Origin: Rothia mucilaginosa | Lineage (GTDB): Bacteria; Actinomycetota; Actinomycetes; Actinomycetales; Micrococcaceae | Assembly: GCF_001061665.1 (NCBI RefSeq) | Contig: NZ_JVSP01000004.1 | Location: 22,607-86,606 of the forward strand | Reading direction: 5' to 3' | DNA: 64,000 nucleotides | Shown here: piece by piece, positions 15,586 through 27,086 of the stretch | Position numbering within the stretch: the first letter of the stretch is position 1 | How the letters are laid out: the number at the start of each line of letters is the position of its first letter | Program-made: the position numbers and the translations under genes | The notes under the pieces: model-generated | Seen by the model: only the letters and a program-made list of their open reading frames with translations | What the model was told of the DNA's origin: nothing | Databases searched by the model: none

Positions 15586-17563
15586 GCTCCACAATACGTG
15601 CCACAGCCTCATCCACGGGCACACCGTTCTCCTGCTTGTTACCGCGGAAACGGAACGAAACAGCGCCGTGCTCCGCATCCTCACCGCCAGCAATCAGAAT
15701 GAACGGAACCTTCTCAGTAGACGCGGTACGAATCTTCTTCGTGAAGCGATCCGAACCGTAATCCACCTCAACACGCACACCGTGCGCGCGCAGCTTGTCC
15801 GCGATCTCGGTCATGTAGTCGTTGAACGCCTCAGCCACCGGCACACCAATGACCTGGACCGGTGCCAGCCATGCCGGGAACGCGCCCGCATAGTGCTCAG
15901 TCAGCACGCCCAAGAAGCGCTCAATCGAGCCGAACTTCGCCGAGTGAATCATGACCGGCTCCTGCACGGTGCCGTCCGCAGCCTGGTACTCCAGACCGAA
16001 ACGGCTCGGCTGGTTGAAATCGTACTGCACGGTCGACATCTGCCAGGTACGGCCAATCGCGTCCTTCGCCTGAACCGAAATCTTCGGGCCGTAGAACGCA
16101 GCACCACCCGGATCCGGAACGAGCTCCAGGCCGGTCTCCTTCGCAACCTGCTCCAGAACCGCGGTAGCCTCTTCCCACTGCTCATCAGTACCGATGAACT
16201 TATCCTTCTTATCACCCTCAGTGTCGCGGGTCGACAGCTCAAGGTAGAAGTCGGTCATGCCGAAGTCCTCAAGCAGGCTCAGCATGAACTTCAGCAGGTG
16301 ACGCACCTCGTCCGGTGCCTGCTCCTTGGTCACGTACGAGTGCGAGTCGTCCTGGGTAATCATGCGCACGCGGGTCAGGCCCTGCAGCACGCCGGACTTC
16401 TCGTCACGGTACACGGTGCCGAACTCGAAGAAACGCAGCGGCAACTCACGGTACGAACGGCCACGAGAACGGTAAATCTCGTTGTGCATCGGGCAGTTCA
16501 TAGCCTTCAGACGGTAATGACCGTTGTCCAGCTCCATGGGCGGGAACATGCCGTCCGCATAGTACGGAAGGTGACCGGAAGTGTAGAACAGGTCTTCCTT
16601 CGAAATGTGCGGGGTGCTGACGTACTGGAAGCCTTCCTGAATGTGGCGGGTGCGCACGTAGTCTTCCATCTCGCGCTTAATCACGCCACCCTTAGGGTGA
16701 ATGACCGGCAGGCCGGGGCCAATGGTCTTCGGGAAGGAGAATAGGTCCAGCTCACGGCCCAGACGGCGGTGGTCGCGGCGCTCCGCCTCAGCGATGCGCT
16801 CCTTGTAGGCGACCAGCTCGTCCTTGCTCGGCCATGCGGTACCGTAAATACGCTGCAGCATGGGGTTCTTCTCAGAACCGCGCCAGTACGCGCCACCGGC
16901 ACGCATCAGGGCGTAACCGTTAGCGATCAGCTTGGTGTTCGGCAGGTGCGGGCCGCGGCAGAGGTCCTTCCAGACGGTCTCGCCGGTCTTCGGGTGCACG
17001 TTGTCGTAGATGGTGATTTCACCCTCGCCGACCTCCACGGATGCGCCCTCGGCAGCATCCGCACCAGAACCGGGGCCCTGGGTCAGGGAGAGCAGCTCCA
17101 GCTTGTACGGCTCGTTCGCCATCTCGGCGACAGCCTCGTCGTGGGTGACCACGCGGCGGCGGAACAGCTGACCGGACTTGATGATCTTCATCATCGACTT
17201 CTCGATCTTCTTCAGATCTTCCGGGGTGAACGGCTCAGCCACATCAAAGTCAAAGTAGAAGCCGTCAGTAATGTACGGGCCAATGCCCAGCTTGGCGTCC
17301 TTGCGGTACTCCTGCACCGCCTGCGCCATCACGTGCGCGGCAGAGTGGCGTAGCACGTTCAGGCCGTCCGGTTCGTGAATGAAAACCGGCTCAACGGAAT
17401 CGCCAGCAGACAGCTCGTGGGAGAGATCAACGAGCACGCCGTTCACGCGTGCCACAACGATCTTCGGGTCGTCTGCGAACAGCTCAGCGGCAGTCTTCGC
17501 GGTGACCTCGCGCTCCTCACCGGAAACGCTAATAACAATTGCTGAAGAATCAGCGGCAGACAT
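15530..17563 (-). CDS. thrS: Threonyl-tRNA synthetase
   Basis: 677 residues, full length. TGS-like N-terminal domain (residues ~8–65); second additional (editing) domain with [12 protein letters not shown] (HxxxH near 73–77) and the CRGPHLPNT motif; class II catalytic core with [27 protein letters not shown] and the [11 protein letters not shown] motif 3; C-terminal anticodon-binding domain [15 protein letters not shown]. It charges tRNA-Thr with threonine. Start ATG at 17563 with AAGGAGACTT upstream. The 3' end has been duplicated at 11989–12119, but this copy appears intact. In many actinobacteria the HIT gene follows directly; here it is at 1514. Confidence 0.97.
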   Translation of the reverse strand: MSAADSSAIVISVSGEEREVTAKTAAELFADDPKIVVARVNGVLVDLSHELSAGDSVEPVFIHEPDGLNVLRHSAAHVMAQAVQEYRKDAKLGIGPYITDGFYFDFDVAEPFTPEDLKKIEKSMMKIIKSGQLFRRRVVTHDEAVAEMANEPYKLELLSLTQGPGSGADAAEGASVEVGEGEITIYDNVHPKTGETVWKDLCRGPHLPNTKLIANGYALMRAGGAYWRGSEKNPMLQRIYGTAWPSKDELVAYKERIAEAERRDHRRLGRELDLFSFPKTIGPGLPVIHPKGGVIKREMEDYVRTRHIQEGFQYVSTPHISKEDLFYTSGHLPYYADGMFPPMELDNGHYRLKAMNCPMHNEIYRSRGRSYRELPLRFFEFGTVYRDEKSGVLQGLTRVRMITQDDSHSYVTKEQAPDEVRHLLKFMLSLLEDFGMTDFYLELSTRDTEGDKKDKFIGTDEQWEEATAVLEQVAKETGLELVPDPGGAAFYGPKISVQAKDAIGRTWQMSTVQYDFNQPSRFGLEYQAADGTVQEPVMIHSAKFGSIERFLGVLTEHYAGAFPAWLAPVQVIGVPVAEAFNDYMTEIADKLRAHGVRVEVDYGSDRFTKKIRTASTEKVPFILIAGGEDAEHGAVSFRFRGNKQENGVPVDEAVARIVEHIRNRVNEDPKPSTEAAE

Positions 17564-17694
17564 AAGTCTCCTTAACTCAGGCGCTCGCGGCCGCTCGGGG
17601 CGCCGCGGGTGCGCATACTATTCCGCACTGTACTGGTGCACGGACACACACCATCTTACAACGGCTCCCAGCCAACGCTCAGCTTGAGGGCGGA

Positions 17695-18108
17695 CTAGTC
17701 CGCATGATGCTCACGCGTATGCTCGTGAACGTCCGTCACAATGTGACTAATGTGATGGTCCTTCAGCCGGTAAATCGTGGTGCGGCCGTGCTGCTCACGG
17801 TCAATCACGTGCGCCTCACGCAGGATGCGCAGGTGATGCGAGGCCAGCGGCTGAGAAATACCCAGGCAGGTGTGCAGCTCGCTCACGCTGTGCGGGCGGT
17901 GCACCAGGTGGTGCGCAATGGCCAGGCGCAGCGGGTTCGCGAGCGCCGAGAAGATCGCCACGGACGGGCCGAACTGCTCCTCCCAGTCCTTGGGGCCGCG
18001 CCCTTCAAAGAGAGGCGCAGAGGCGGGCGCCCCGGTAGCGTGGTTGGCGGCGTGGTGGGTGTTAGCTTCGGCGGAATTTTCGTGGTGGTCTTCGTGGTGG
18101 CTAGTCAT
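17695..18108 (-). CDS. SmtB-like zinc-responsive ArsR regulator
   Basis: 137 residues. A His-rich N-terminus (HHEDHHE … THHAANHAT) precedes a winged helix with the recognition helix SQPLASHHLRIL (85–96). The last helix contains D117, H119, H130 and E133, reproducing the D-x-H-x10-H-x2-E alpha-5 zinc site of SmtB, with further histidines after it. Such proteins repress metal-efflux genes and leave DNA when zinc binds. No exporter is adjacent; a CDF zinc transporter lies at 51015–51977. A 5-7-5 palindrome overlaps its ribosome binding site and may mediate autoregulation. Confidence 0.85.
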   Translation of the reverse strand: MTSHHEDHHENSAEANTHHAANHATGAPASAPLFEGRGPKDWEEQFGPSVAIFSALANPLRLAIAHHLVHRPHSVSELHTCLGISQPLASHHLRILREAHVIDREQHGRTTIYRLKDHHISHIVTDVHEHTREHHAD

Positions 18109-18116
18109 AGTATTTT

Positions 18117-18133
18117 CACCTTATGTACAGGTG
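18117..18133. promoter_or_regulatory. Palindrome overlapping the ArsR ribosome binding site
   Basis: CACCT-7-AGGTG inverted repeat, 9–25 bases upstream of the ArsR start codon. A candidate operator, but it does not match the usual 12-2-12 SmtB/ArsR operator. Confidence 0.3.
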
Positions 18134-18134
18134 C

Positions 18135-18186
18135 GGGGCACGTCAAGGAAGTTACGCCTGCGCGGCGTGCTTTCTTGACGTGCCCC
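18135..18186. terminator. Long hairpin between the secreted-protein gene and arsR
   Basis: 17-bp stem GGGGCACGTCAAGGAAG / CTTTCTTGACGTGCCCC with one mismatch and an inner ACGCC/GGCGT stem. It lies 38 bases past the stop of the minus-strand gene at 18224. No T-run, so it may be a transcript-end stabiliser. Confidence 0.6.
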
Positions 18187-18223
18187 TCTCCCCTATGCGC
18201 GCTAATACTGCTGGTGCGTCCGG

Positions 18224-21115
18224 CTAGCGGTTAGCGACTGCCACCTGCAGGTAACCCTCGGAGGACTTCACGCCCTTGTCGGTCACCGCGCGGTAGCGAA
18301 CCAGCGGCGCGAAGCCCTGCTTCGACTTGGCGGTCACCGCAATGCCCTGGGTGCCGTCGGGCAGGTTCACCACACGGTAGGTGCCGTACTCGTCGCTGTA
18401 GGAGCTGACGACCTGGCCGCGCTGGTTCAGCAGCTCCAGCTTCTTCACGGTCTCACCGCGGCTGAACGCGCCGAAGGAAGCCTCGTCGTTGTTCAGCACC
18501 GCCACGTTCTGGGTGGTACCCGAGTACAGCGAGACCGAATCCTCGCGGGCAATCGGGCTGTTCTTATCCACAACGTGCACCTTCAGCGGGATCGAGTACA
18601 GCTGCGCGGCGGAGCCCCTCTTCGCCTTCACGTCGGACATGCGTGCGGGCGCCTTGCCGGTGCGGTTCACAGTAATCTTCGAACCATTATCGCGACGCAG
18701 ATCCCAGGTGGTGCCGGTGACCTCGTGGGTGTTCAGATCAATCGAGTAGGTGCCGGTCTTGCCGTTGGAGGCAAAACGAATACCGGTCTCAGCGCTGGAG
18801 AACTGGCCACCAGCGGTGTTGACCTTCTCCTTGTTCACCCAGCGGCTGGGGCGGAAGTTCGGGGTCTGCTCGATTTCCTGGAAGTTGTAGTCGCGGGCGT
18901 AACGGTAGTTCGGGGAGACCTTGTGGCTCTGGTGCACGCTCTGCGCCACGGCGGTTTCACCCGAGTAGACGGTGGCGTGATGCTCTGCCGGCTGGTAAAT
19001 CACGCCGGAGCCGGTTCCGGTCTTGCCGTAGGAGTCAGCGGGGAAGCTGAACTTCACGGCGCCCGAGGCCTGGTTCACCGCGGTCGCCTGGCTGTCGGCG
19101 TCGCTGATGCGCGGCGCATCCGGGGTGCGCACGGTGGCGCGGCGAACGCGCAGGCTGCGTGCGGTCACGGGGCGTGCAATCTTCTCCGCGGCGCCCTGCT
19201 TATCCTTATCGGCAGCGTTATCTGCCGCGTTGTTGGTGACTGCCTTCGCATCGGCGGCGGCGTTCGTCTCGGGAACCTGCAGGCCCTCGCGGCGGGCGGC
19301 GTTCTCTGCGGACTCGGTGTAGTTCACCGGCATCCACTGCACCTGCTGCCACGGGAACTGGTTGCCCGTAAAGCCGCTGGGCACGAAGTTCGCGAACATG
19401 GCGGCCAGCTGCGGGTCTTCCTTGTACACGTTCTTACCCTGGCGCGCGTAGGGCGCGTAGGAGCTGGGAGCCTCCAGGTTGAAGGCGTTGGTGAAGAGGT
19501 TGTGGTCCGTCAGGATGAAGCCGTATTCCTTCATCGCGGTCAGGATCATGCGGGTGAGCTGGTCGTCCGCGTGGCCAGTGTTGGCCAGGAACTCCTCCAC
19601 GTCGAAGCTGGCGGGCAGGAAGCCACGCTGGCCGGCACGCGGTGCGTTCGGGTACTTGGAAAGGTCCAGCTTGCCGTCGGTACCCTTCGCGGGGAAGGAG
19701 GCGCTCATGGCGGCGTAGTCGGCGGCAGTAATGGAGACCATGTGGTTGATCTTGCCGGCCTTCAGCTCGTCCACGCCAATCTGGGTGAGCTCGTTGGCCA
19801 TGCCCACGACCGAGGAGGTGCCGTTCTTGAGGGTCAGCCAGTAGTTGTCCTCGCCCACGCCCTCGAAGTTGGGCTTGGCGAGCATGTAGCCGCCCGAGGA
19901 GACGTGGTAGGTCGCAGGGTAGTCCACTGCCACGGGAATATCCACGGTGCCGCGGGTTCCTGCAGGCACCTTGTAGGTAATCTCGCCGGTGGTCTCGTTG
20001 ATGGACGCGCCGGGTACGTTCTTGGCCAGGCGGAACTTGGCGCCGCGCGCAATCGGGTACGAGGTGCGGGCGCTACCGGACTTCACGTCGATGCTTACGG
20101 GGGCCTTGATGGTCACGGTCTGACCGGCGTTGCCGCGGCCCACGGTCTCGTACTGAATCTTCGCGCTCTTGGGGGTGGAGGCGTTGCCGCCGCCAACCTG
20201 CACACGGGCGGTGCTGGTGTAGGTCTGGGCGTCGGCGTCCTTCACGAACTTGAAGTAGGAACGCCAGATGCCGGTCGCCTCGTCGTACAGGGCGAGGGAC
20301 TGGTCACCCGAGAGGCCGTGGTCTTCGGCCAGCCAGCCCGGAATCGGCACGCCGCCGGTCAGGATGCGCTTATTCTCGGCCTTGGCGTTAACGCGCTGAT
20401 CGCGGGAGACGACCTCGACGTACTCCTGGTGCGGGTTGGCGGAGTTCACCGCGAGGGTCGGGATGTTCTCGTGGGCGCCAACGGTCTGGGAGCGGTCCTT
20501 ACGGACGGTACCCGCGTTAATGGCGGTGGTGACGGGGTGGTTACCGGCGTCTGCGCTGTACTCGAGGAAGGTGCGGCTGATCTCGCTGCTGTTGGGGGCG
20601 ACGGCTTCGGTGCCGGTGAGCTTCTGCGCGGCGAAGGAGTCGCTGGCGAGCTTGCCACTCAGGGGCGAGGTGTTCTCGGTGGTAATCAGGTTTTCCCGAG
20701 TCAGGGACGAGTTCACCGGTGCCAGGGTGTTGATGGTCTTTGCCTGCTGGTCTTCGTTCCAGTAGCAGGTGGGGCCGGGTGCCACGGAGGTGAGGGTTGC
20801 GAGGGTCGGCACGTTCTTCTGGCCGGCCTCAACGCAATTGGTTTCGCTGGAGGTGCCTTGCGTGGTCGTCGAAGCGGCGGGAGCCGCGAAGGTTGCCGGC
20901 AGGTTGGCGCCGGTGATGGCGGTGGCCAGTGCCGCGGTAACGGCGAGGGATGCGCGGCGGCGGCCGGCAAAGCGCGGGTTCGCGTTCTGCGCCGAGCCGG
21001 CGGCCAGACCCGTCGCGGAGGTTAGCGCGAGGGCCTGCGTAAAGTTCTGCGCGGCGGCCTCAGCAGTGGCTACCGCGGGGTTCTGTACCTGGTTTTTGGG
21101 TGCAGTAATGGTCAT
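18224..21115 (-). CDS. Large secreted protein with C-terminal cadherin/Ig-like domain
   Basis: 963 residues from the ATG at 21115 (GGAAG upstream); an upstream TTG-type extension is implausible. After a ~60-residue N-region including GRRRASLAVTAALATAITGANLPATF comes a signal-peptide cleavage region AAPAAS. The mature protein has Ig-like repeats (IKAPVSIDVKSG…, TVDIPVAVDYP…), a central region with FDVEEFLANTGHADDQLTRMILTAMKEYG, and a C-terminal cadherin/tandem-95-like domain (REDSVSLYSGTTQNVAVLNND). There is no LPXTG or membrane anchor. The very long N-region is unusual. Probably a surface or matrix protein; enzymatic activity is unknown. Confidence 0.7.
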   Translation of the reverse strand: MTITAPKNQVQNPAVATAEAAAQNFTQALALTSATGLAAGSAQNANPRFAGRRRASLAVTAALATAITGANLPATFAAPAASTTTQGTSSETNCVEAGQKNVPTLATLTSVAPGPTCYWNEDQQAKTINTLAPVNSSLTRENLITTENTSPLSGKLASDSFAAQKLTGTEAVAPNSSEISRTFLEYSADAGNHPVTTAINAGTVRKDRSQTVGAHENIPTLAVNSANPHQEYVEVVSRDQRVNAKAENKRILTGGVPIPGWLAEDHGLSGDQSLALYDEATGIWRSYFKFVKDADAQTYTSTARVQVGGGNASTPKSAKIQYETVGRGNAGQTVTIKAPVSIDVKSGSARTSYPIARGAKFRLAKNVPGASINETTGEITYKVPAGTRGTVDIPVAVDYPATYHVSSGGYMLAKPNFEGVGEDNYWLTLKNGTSSVVGMANELTQIGVDELKAGKINHMVSITAADYAAMSASFPAKGTDGKLDLSKYPNAPRAGQRGFLPASFDVEEFLANTGHADDQLTRMILTAMKEYGFILTDHNLFTNAFNLEAPSSYAPYARQGKNVYKEDPQLAAMFANFVPSGFTGNQFPWQQVQWMPVNYTESAENAARREGLQVPETNAAADAKAVTNNAADNAADKDKQGAAEKIARPVTARSLRVRRATVRTPDAPRISDADSQATAVNQASGAVKFSFPADSYGKTGTGSGVIYQPAEHHATVYSGETAVAQSVHQSHKVSPNYRYARDYNFQEIEQTPNFRPSRWVNKEKVNTAGGQFSSAETGIRFASNGKTGTYSIDLNTHEVTGTTWDLRRDNGSKITVNRTGKAPARMSDVKAKRGSAAQLYSIPLKVHVVDKNSPIAREDSVSLYSGTTQNVAVLNNDEASFGAFSRGETVKKLELLNQRGQVVSSYSDEYGTYRVVNLPDGTQGIAVTAKSKQGFAPLVRYRAVTDKGVKSSEGYLQVAVANR

Positions 21116-21762
21116 GCGTTTTTCTTCCGTTCGTGTCGGCTTGTTTGAGTGAGTGCGTTTGTATGAACAAACACGGACGTGAGTGAAATATTCGTCTGCG
21201 AGTGCGTTGCGACGCCCCGAGAAACTGGCAGGAATTCCCAGGAAACTCTCAGACAATCCCCATACCCTACCGATTCCCGAGGGGTAAGCGCAAAACGAGA
21301 ATGTGATAACAACCACTCATATAGTCGCTAAAGGTTCAGGTTCAGGGTGAATTATCACTGCACTGTAATGTATTTACCGATGTTCGATTCAAAAGAATTT
21401 GCACCGGAGTGTCTAAGCCTTCCTCCTAGTCAGAGGAAACTCCCGACGAAAAACAAAAAATCCGCACCCTTCCCCGAAATGGTGCACCAAACAAGCCCAC
21501 TGTGACCCCCGACATGACAAATGTTGAATTTCTCACACTCGGCCACATCCTGGGACTCCTGCCCCATCGCACCCCCGTAGCCACCCCGCCACAAACACCT
21601 CGAACCCCTTCGCGCGAGGGTGAAATCGGGGTAAAGGGTGAAGGTTTTTACACCCTAATCCCGCTCTTACGCACAGAGTAATCATTCATCCCTGCAATTT
21701 TTCTTACCCTGAAATGTAATCTCTATTGCGCGGTTTCCACTAGGCAGATAAGACATAAAAAG
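21116..21762. other. Long upstream region of the secreted-protein gene
   Basis: About 650 bases with no supported gene. The part next to the gene contains TGTTTGAGTGAGTG (21142–21155), also found exactly at 32464–32477 (opposite orientation) and as a 12-base core at 2826–2837. The middle is moderately AT-rich. An open frame at 21723–22019 on the minus strand is a shadow of the FAH gene end. Confidence 0.4.
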
Positions 21763-21799
21763 GCATCCCACCCGCGCCCTGCCGACACGGATGGGATGC
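21763..21799 (-). terminator. Probable terminator of the FAH/lipoate-ligase unit
   Basis: GCATCCCA / TGGGATGC stem with a 21-base loop; on the minus strand it is followed by TTTTTATG. It lies 133 bases after the FAH stop codon. Confidence 0.55.
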
Positions 21800-21931
21800 A
21801 TAAGTATTCGGTTCTGAAGGCCTTCGAGAGACCCGTGCGAAGGGCTGCAATCCGGGCCTTCCAGTAGGAACCGGCACGAAACCGTATCGGCCGAACCGAT
21901 CCCGCATCGTCCCTATCCTGCAGGCACTCCC

Positions 21932-22822
21932 CTACAGCGCGCCCGCCTCCGAGCAGACATTCACCAGCTCGCCGATGCCCTCGATGCGGGTACGCACCTC
22001 CTGCCCCGGCTTCAGCCACCGGCGCGGATGCAACGAAAGCCCCACGCCGGCGGGCGTACCCGTGGCCACCAGGTCACCCGGCTCCAGGGTCATGAACCGC
22101 GAAATATACGACAGCAGGTACGCGGGGCTGAACAGCATGTCCGCGGTCGAGCCGCGCTGACGCACCTCACCGTCCACCGCGCAGGTCAGCTCCAGGCCGG
22201 CAAGCGGATCCACCTCGTCGGCGCTCACGATGACCGGGCCGAACGGAGTCATCGCATCCCAGTTCTTACCCTGGAACCACTCCGAAGAACGCCCCTGCCA
22301 GTCACGCACCGACACATCGTTGATGACCGTGTAACCCATCAGACCCTCAAGCGCCTGCTCCTCGGTGGCGTTGCGCAGGCGCACCCCAACCACCAGGCCC
22401 AGCTCAACCTCCCAGTCGACCTTCGTGCTACCCGTGCCGTCGTCGGCGGGCATGCGAATCTGATCATTCGGGCCGATGAGCGCGTTCGAGAACTTCGCAA
22501 AGAGCGCCGGGTACTCGGGCACCGGCAGGTTCATCTCTTCGGCGTGGTCGCGGTAGTTCAGGCCGGCGCACACGACCTTGCCGGGCTTATCCAGCGGCCG
22601 TACAAAGGGCAGGGATTCCCAGAGCTGCTCGCCGTGACCCATGACCGTCGCGCCGTTCTCCTTCAGAATCGACAGCGCGTTCTTCGGGTCGCCAAAGTTC
22701 AGGCGGAACCGGCTGTAGAAATTGAGCAGAGGGCTCAACTTAGCCGGCAGCTCGTAGACCGTTTCCTCAAAGAAACAGACGGCGCGGCTGCCCTTCTCGT
22801 CTTTAATCTGACCCCAACGCAT
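21932..22822 (-). CDS. Fumarylacetoacetate hydrolase family protein
   Basis: 296 residues. The N-terminal ~70 residues form the small domain; the FAH fold follows with GLNYRDHAEEM (around 87–97), the metal-binding acidic residues in DWEVELGLVVG, YTVINDVSVRDWQ, and the C-terminal EPGDLVATGTPAGVG signature. Members hydrolyse or decarboxylate acylpyruvates or isomerise homoprotocatechuate-derived ring-cleavage products; the substrate here is unknown. ATG at 22822 with AAAGGAG upstream. Separated from the lipoate ligase gene upstream by ~70 bases on the same strand, so possibly co-transcribed. Confidence 0.88.
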   Translation of the reverse strand: MRWGQIKDEKGSRAVCFFEETVYELPAKLSPLLNFYSRFRLNFGDPKNALSILKENGATVMGHGEQLWESLPFVRPLDKPGKVVCAGLNYRDHAEEMNLPVPEYPALFAKFSNALIGPNDQIRMPADDGTGSTKVDWEVELGLVVGVRLRNATEEQALEGLMGYTVINDVSVRDWQGRSSEWFQGKNWDAMTPFGPVIVSADEVDPLAGLELTCAVDGEVRQRGSTADMLFSPAYLLSYISRFMTLEPGDLVATGTPAGVGLSLHPRRWLKPGQEVRTRIEGIGELVNVCSEAGAL

Positions 22823-22891
22823 ATGCGCTCCTTTGCTTTACTCTAGTGCGTTTACTGTGTACGGATGTTCCGGGGCTCCCCCTCGGGCCGC

Positions 22892-23590
22892 CTACTTGAA
22901 GCCGTGGCTCGCGTAGGCCTCCACGATGGCGTCCTCAAGGTCCTCCATGAGCAGGCTCGGGTTCGCATCCTGCGCCGCGCCCACCGTCGCCGGGTTGAGC
23001 TCCATGCCGAGGGCGCGGTACACGTCCGCGGTGACCGCCCGCAGCGAAGCCGAATCGGAGACCACGATGCCCGTGCTGAACCACCAGCCGCCGCTCACCA
23101 CGCGCTGGGCCGTGCCGACCAGCTTGATGCGCCCGCCGCCGGCGGATTCGGGAAGCTGCGCGTACACCGAGTACTCGCCGGGGCAGTACTCCCCCGGGAT
23201 CTCGCCCACGCGCGCATCCACGCCGACCTCGCGCAGGGCCTGGGCGAACATGGAGCCGAAGAGCCGATAGCGTACCGTATTGCCGCTGCGGGCGTCGGTG
23301 GCCGGCTGGAAGTGGTCCACCACCAGGCATCCGCGGTGGTACGCGGCGGCGTGACCGCCCACCTTGCGCACCAGGGTCCTGAAGCCGTGCTCCTCGCACG
23401 CGGCCACGGCATCGGCGAATCCGGGGTTCAGCTCATCGCGGCGGCCGAACGCCACCGTGGGGTTCGGCTGGTACATGCGTAGGGTCGCTTCGCGCTGACC
23501 GCTTGCGACCTCGCGGAGCATCTGCACCGTCTGCTCGTGGTGGATGAGGATATCACCCGACTCGGGTGTGGTTTCTCGAATAATCTGCAC
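22892..23590 (-). CDS. Lipoate–protein ligase family protein (BPL/LplA/LipB domain)
   Basis: 232 residues. The family signature is visible: ATLRMYQPNPTVAFGRRDELN, RKVGGHAAAYHRGCLVVDHF (Arg/GG/H of the lipoyl-AMP site), IKLVGTAQRVV with the catalytic-type Lys, and GGWWFSTGIVV. The protein is shorter than classic LplA (about 330 residues) because it lacks the C-terminal accessory domain, as in the octanoyltransferase/LipM-like or scaffold-type members. It would transfer a lipoyl or octanoyl group to a carrier domain. GTG start at 23590; weak ribosome binding site. Confidence 0.8.
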   Translation of the reverse strand: MQIIRETTPESGDILIHHEQTVQMLREVASGQREATLRMYQPNPTVAFGRRDELNPGFADAVAACEEHGFRTLVRKVGGHAAAYHRGCLVVDHFQPATDARSGNTVRYRLFGSMFAQALREVGVDARVGEIPGEYCPGEYSVYAQLPESAGGGRIKLVGTAQRVVSGGWWFSTGIVVSDSASLRAVTADVYRALGMELNPATVGAAQDANPSLLMEDLEDAIVEAYASHGFK

Positions 23591-23840
23591 GTTTTCTATC
23601 TTACCGGCGGCGGCGAAAACGCCCGCGCAGAAAAATGCTCACCTGTTCAAATGCGCCGGCTTACCCCTTTAGCATGGCACCCCCAAACGCTAAGATTAAA
23701 GGTGCTATAGTGCGGCACCCCACACTGCCGCACCGAGCACATAGACACAGCATGACAACGCAGAAGAAACGCACTCCGCGCCCGGTGAGAACCACTCCCC
23801 GAGCGCGCCAACCTGTACGTTTCGCAAAGGAGATCGGACC

Positions 23841-25331
23841 ATGACACAGTCCACCCCCGCCAACGCAGCGGCGCCCACCGCCGCATCCGCCGAGGAGGTG
23901 AAGGCGGCGAAGTCCAAGCGCACGAAACTTATCGTGCAGGTTGCCATCATCGTAGCCGTCACCCTCGCCATCTGGTTCGTTCCCGCCCCCGAAGGCGTCG
24001 ACCCGCGCGGCATGCACATGCTCGCCATCTTCGTCGGTACCATTCTCGGCCTGATTTTCCAGCCGTTGCCCACCCCGTCCGTGGCTCTCGTGGGCCTGGC
24101 CGTCGCCATGATTACCGGCACGATGGCCGCCAAGAATGAGGCGCTGACCGGCTTCGGTAACTCCTCCATCTGGATTATCGTGGCCGCCTTCTTCATCGCC
24201 GACGGCTTCCTCATTACGGGTCTGGGCAAGCGCATCGCGCTGCTGTTCGTGCGTGCGCTCGGCAAGTCCTCCCTGGGCCTGTCCTACGGTATGGCCATCA
24301 CCGACCTGGTGCTCGCCCCCGCCACTCCCTCCAACACTGCGCGTGCCGGTGGCGTGATTTACCCGATTATCCGTTCCCTCTCCGAGGTCAACGGCTCCAC
24401 CAACGAAACCCCCGAATCGCGTCGTAAGCTCGGCTCCTACCTGCTCATGACCGAGGCGCAGGTCAACACCATCACCTCCGCCATGTTCCTGACCGCTATG
24501 GCGGGTAACCCGCTGGCGCAGAAGTTCGCGCACGACCACAACATCAACCTCGACTGGGGTACCTGGGCCCTGGCCGCCATCGTTCCCGGTCTTGCCGCGT
24601 TGATTGTCATGCCGTGGATCATGTCGAAGATTTACCCGCCGACCATCAAGAAGACCCCGGACGCACCCGAGCATGCCCGCCAGGAACTGCACGAAATGGG
24701 CCCCATGAGCGTGAAGGAATGGATTATGCTCGGCACCTTCATGCTGCTGCTAATCCTGTGGGTGACCGGTACCGCACTGGGTATTGACGCCACCAGCGCC
24801 GCTTTCTTCGGCATCGGTATTCTGCTGGTGACCAAGGTTCTGACCTGGAAGGACATGGCGAAGAACTCCAGCGCCTGGTCCACCCTCATCTTCTTCGCCG
24901 TGCTCGTCGGCATGGCCGACCACCTCAAGAAGCTCAAGGTCGTGGACTGGATTGGCCAGCAGGCCGCCCACAGCGTCAGCGGCATGGCCTGGCCCCTGGC
25001 CTTCACCGTGCTGGTTCTGGCCTACTTCTTCATTCACTACATGTTCGCCTCGAACACCGCCCAGATCGTGGCCCTGTACGCTGTGTTCCTCGGTGCGGCC
25101 GTCGCGGCGGGTGTTCCGCCGATGTTTGCGGCTCTGTTCCTCGGCTTCATGGGTAACCTGATTGGCGGCATCACCCACTACGCCTCCGGCCCGGCGGGCG
25201 TGTACTACGGTTCCGGCTACTTCAGCGTGGGCGAATGGTTCAAGATCGGCTTCATGGCGGCTATCGTGAACCTCGTCGTCTGGGGTGCGGTCGGTACCGC
25301 GTGGCTGTTCGCGCTCGGCTTCGCCAACTAG
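23841..25331 (+). CDS. DASS/SLC13 family anion (di- or tricarboxylate) transporter
   Basis: 496 residues, about 12 membrane segments. After a cytoplasmic N-terminus with Lys residues the protein shows the family features GNSSIWIIVAAFFIADGF (SNT-type motif region), APATPSNTARAGGVIYPI, and near the C-terminus MFASNTAQIVALYAVFLG. The long form APATPSNTARAGG is typical of the plastid 2-oxoglutarate/malate translocator and YflS-type members, so dicarboxylate exchange or Na+ symport is likely. Start ATG has AAAGGAG 12 bases upstream. Followed by an intrinsic terminator. Confidence 0.88.
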   Translation: MTQSTPANAAAPTAASAEEVKAAKSKRTKLIVQVAIIVAVTLAIWFVPAPEGVDPRGMHMLAIFVGTILGLIFQPLPTPSVALVGLAVAMITGTMAAKNEALTGFGNSSIWIIVAAFFIADGFLITGLGKRIALLFVRALGKSSLGLSYGMAITDLVLAPATPSNTARAGGVIYPIIRSLSEVNGSTNETPESRRKLGSYLLMTEAQVNTITSAMFLTAMAGNPLAQKFAHDHNINLDWGTWALAAIVPGLAALIVMPWIMSKIYPPTIKKTPDAPEHARQELHEMGPMSVKEWIMLGTFMLLLILWVTGTALGIDATSAAFFGIGILLVTKVLTWKDMAKNSSAWSTLIFFAVLVGMADHLKKLKVVDWIGQQAAHSVSGMAWPLAFTVLVLAYFFIHYMFASNTAQIVALYAVFLGAAVAAGVPPMFAALFLGFMGNLIGGITHYASGPAGVYYGSGYFSVGEWFKIGFMAAIVNLVVWGAVGTAWLFALGFAN

Positions 25332-25350
25332 CGGCTCAGGCCCCGCGGCG

Positions 25351-25386
25351 GCCTAGATCAGCGTAAAAGCCTAGCTCAGCGTAAAA
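25351..25386. repeat. Two 18-bp tandem units after the transporter gene
   Basis: GCCTAGATCAGCGTAAAA and GCCTAGCTCAGCGTAAAA, one mismatch, with a partial third copy (CGCGTAAAAGCC) at the terminator. Confidence 0.85.
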
Positions 25387-25409
25387 GCGCTGTATAGCAG
25401 CACCGCGTA

Positions 25410-25457
25410 AAAGCCCGGTATTCTCATGTGAATTTTCGTGTGAGGACGCCGGGCTTT
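25410..25457 (+). terminator. Terminator of the DASS transporter gene
   Basis: AAAGCCCGG / CCGGGCTTT stem with a 30-base loop. Confidence 0.6.
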
Positions 25458-25518
25458 CGCATGCCCGATAGCGTCCCAAACAGCGCAAAACCTAGTAATC
25501 CCCCACCCCCTCCGCTAG

Positions 25519-27036
<1,518 letters not shown>

Positions 27037-27086
27037 CCGGTCAGGTTCTACCCCCGCGAAACTAGCACGCGAAACTCAGTACATAA

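Noticed and set aside
17564..17694. T-box leader upstream of thrS
   Set aside because: The gap is short and lacks a T-box-like element or terminator/antiterminator pair.
18575..21025. 816-codon open frame on the plus strand
   Set aside because: Antisense to the large secreted-protein gene; composition is the Gly/Val/Leu/Arg pattern of a GC-rich shadow, and there is no ribosome binding site.
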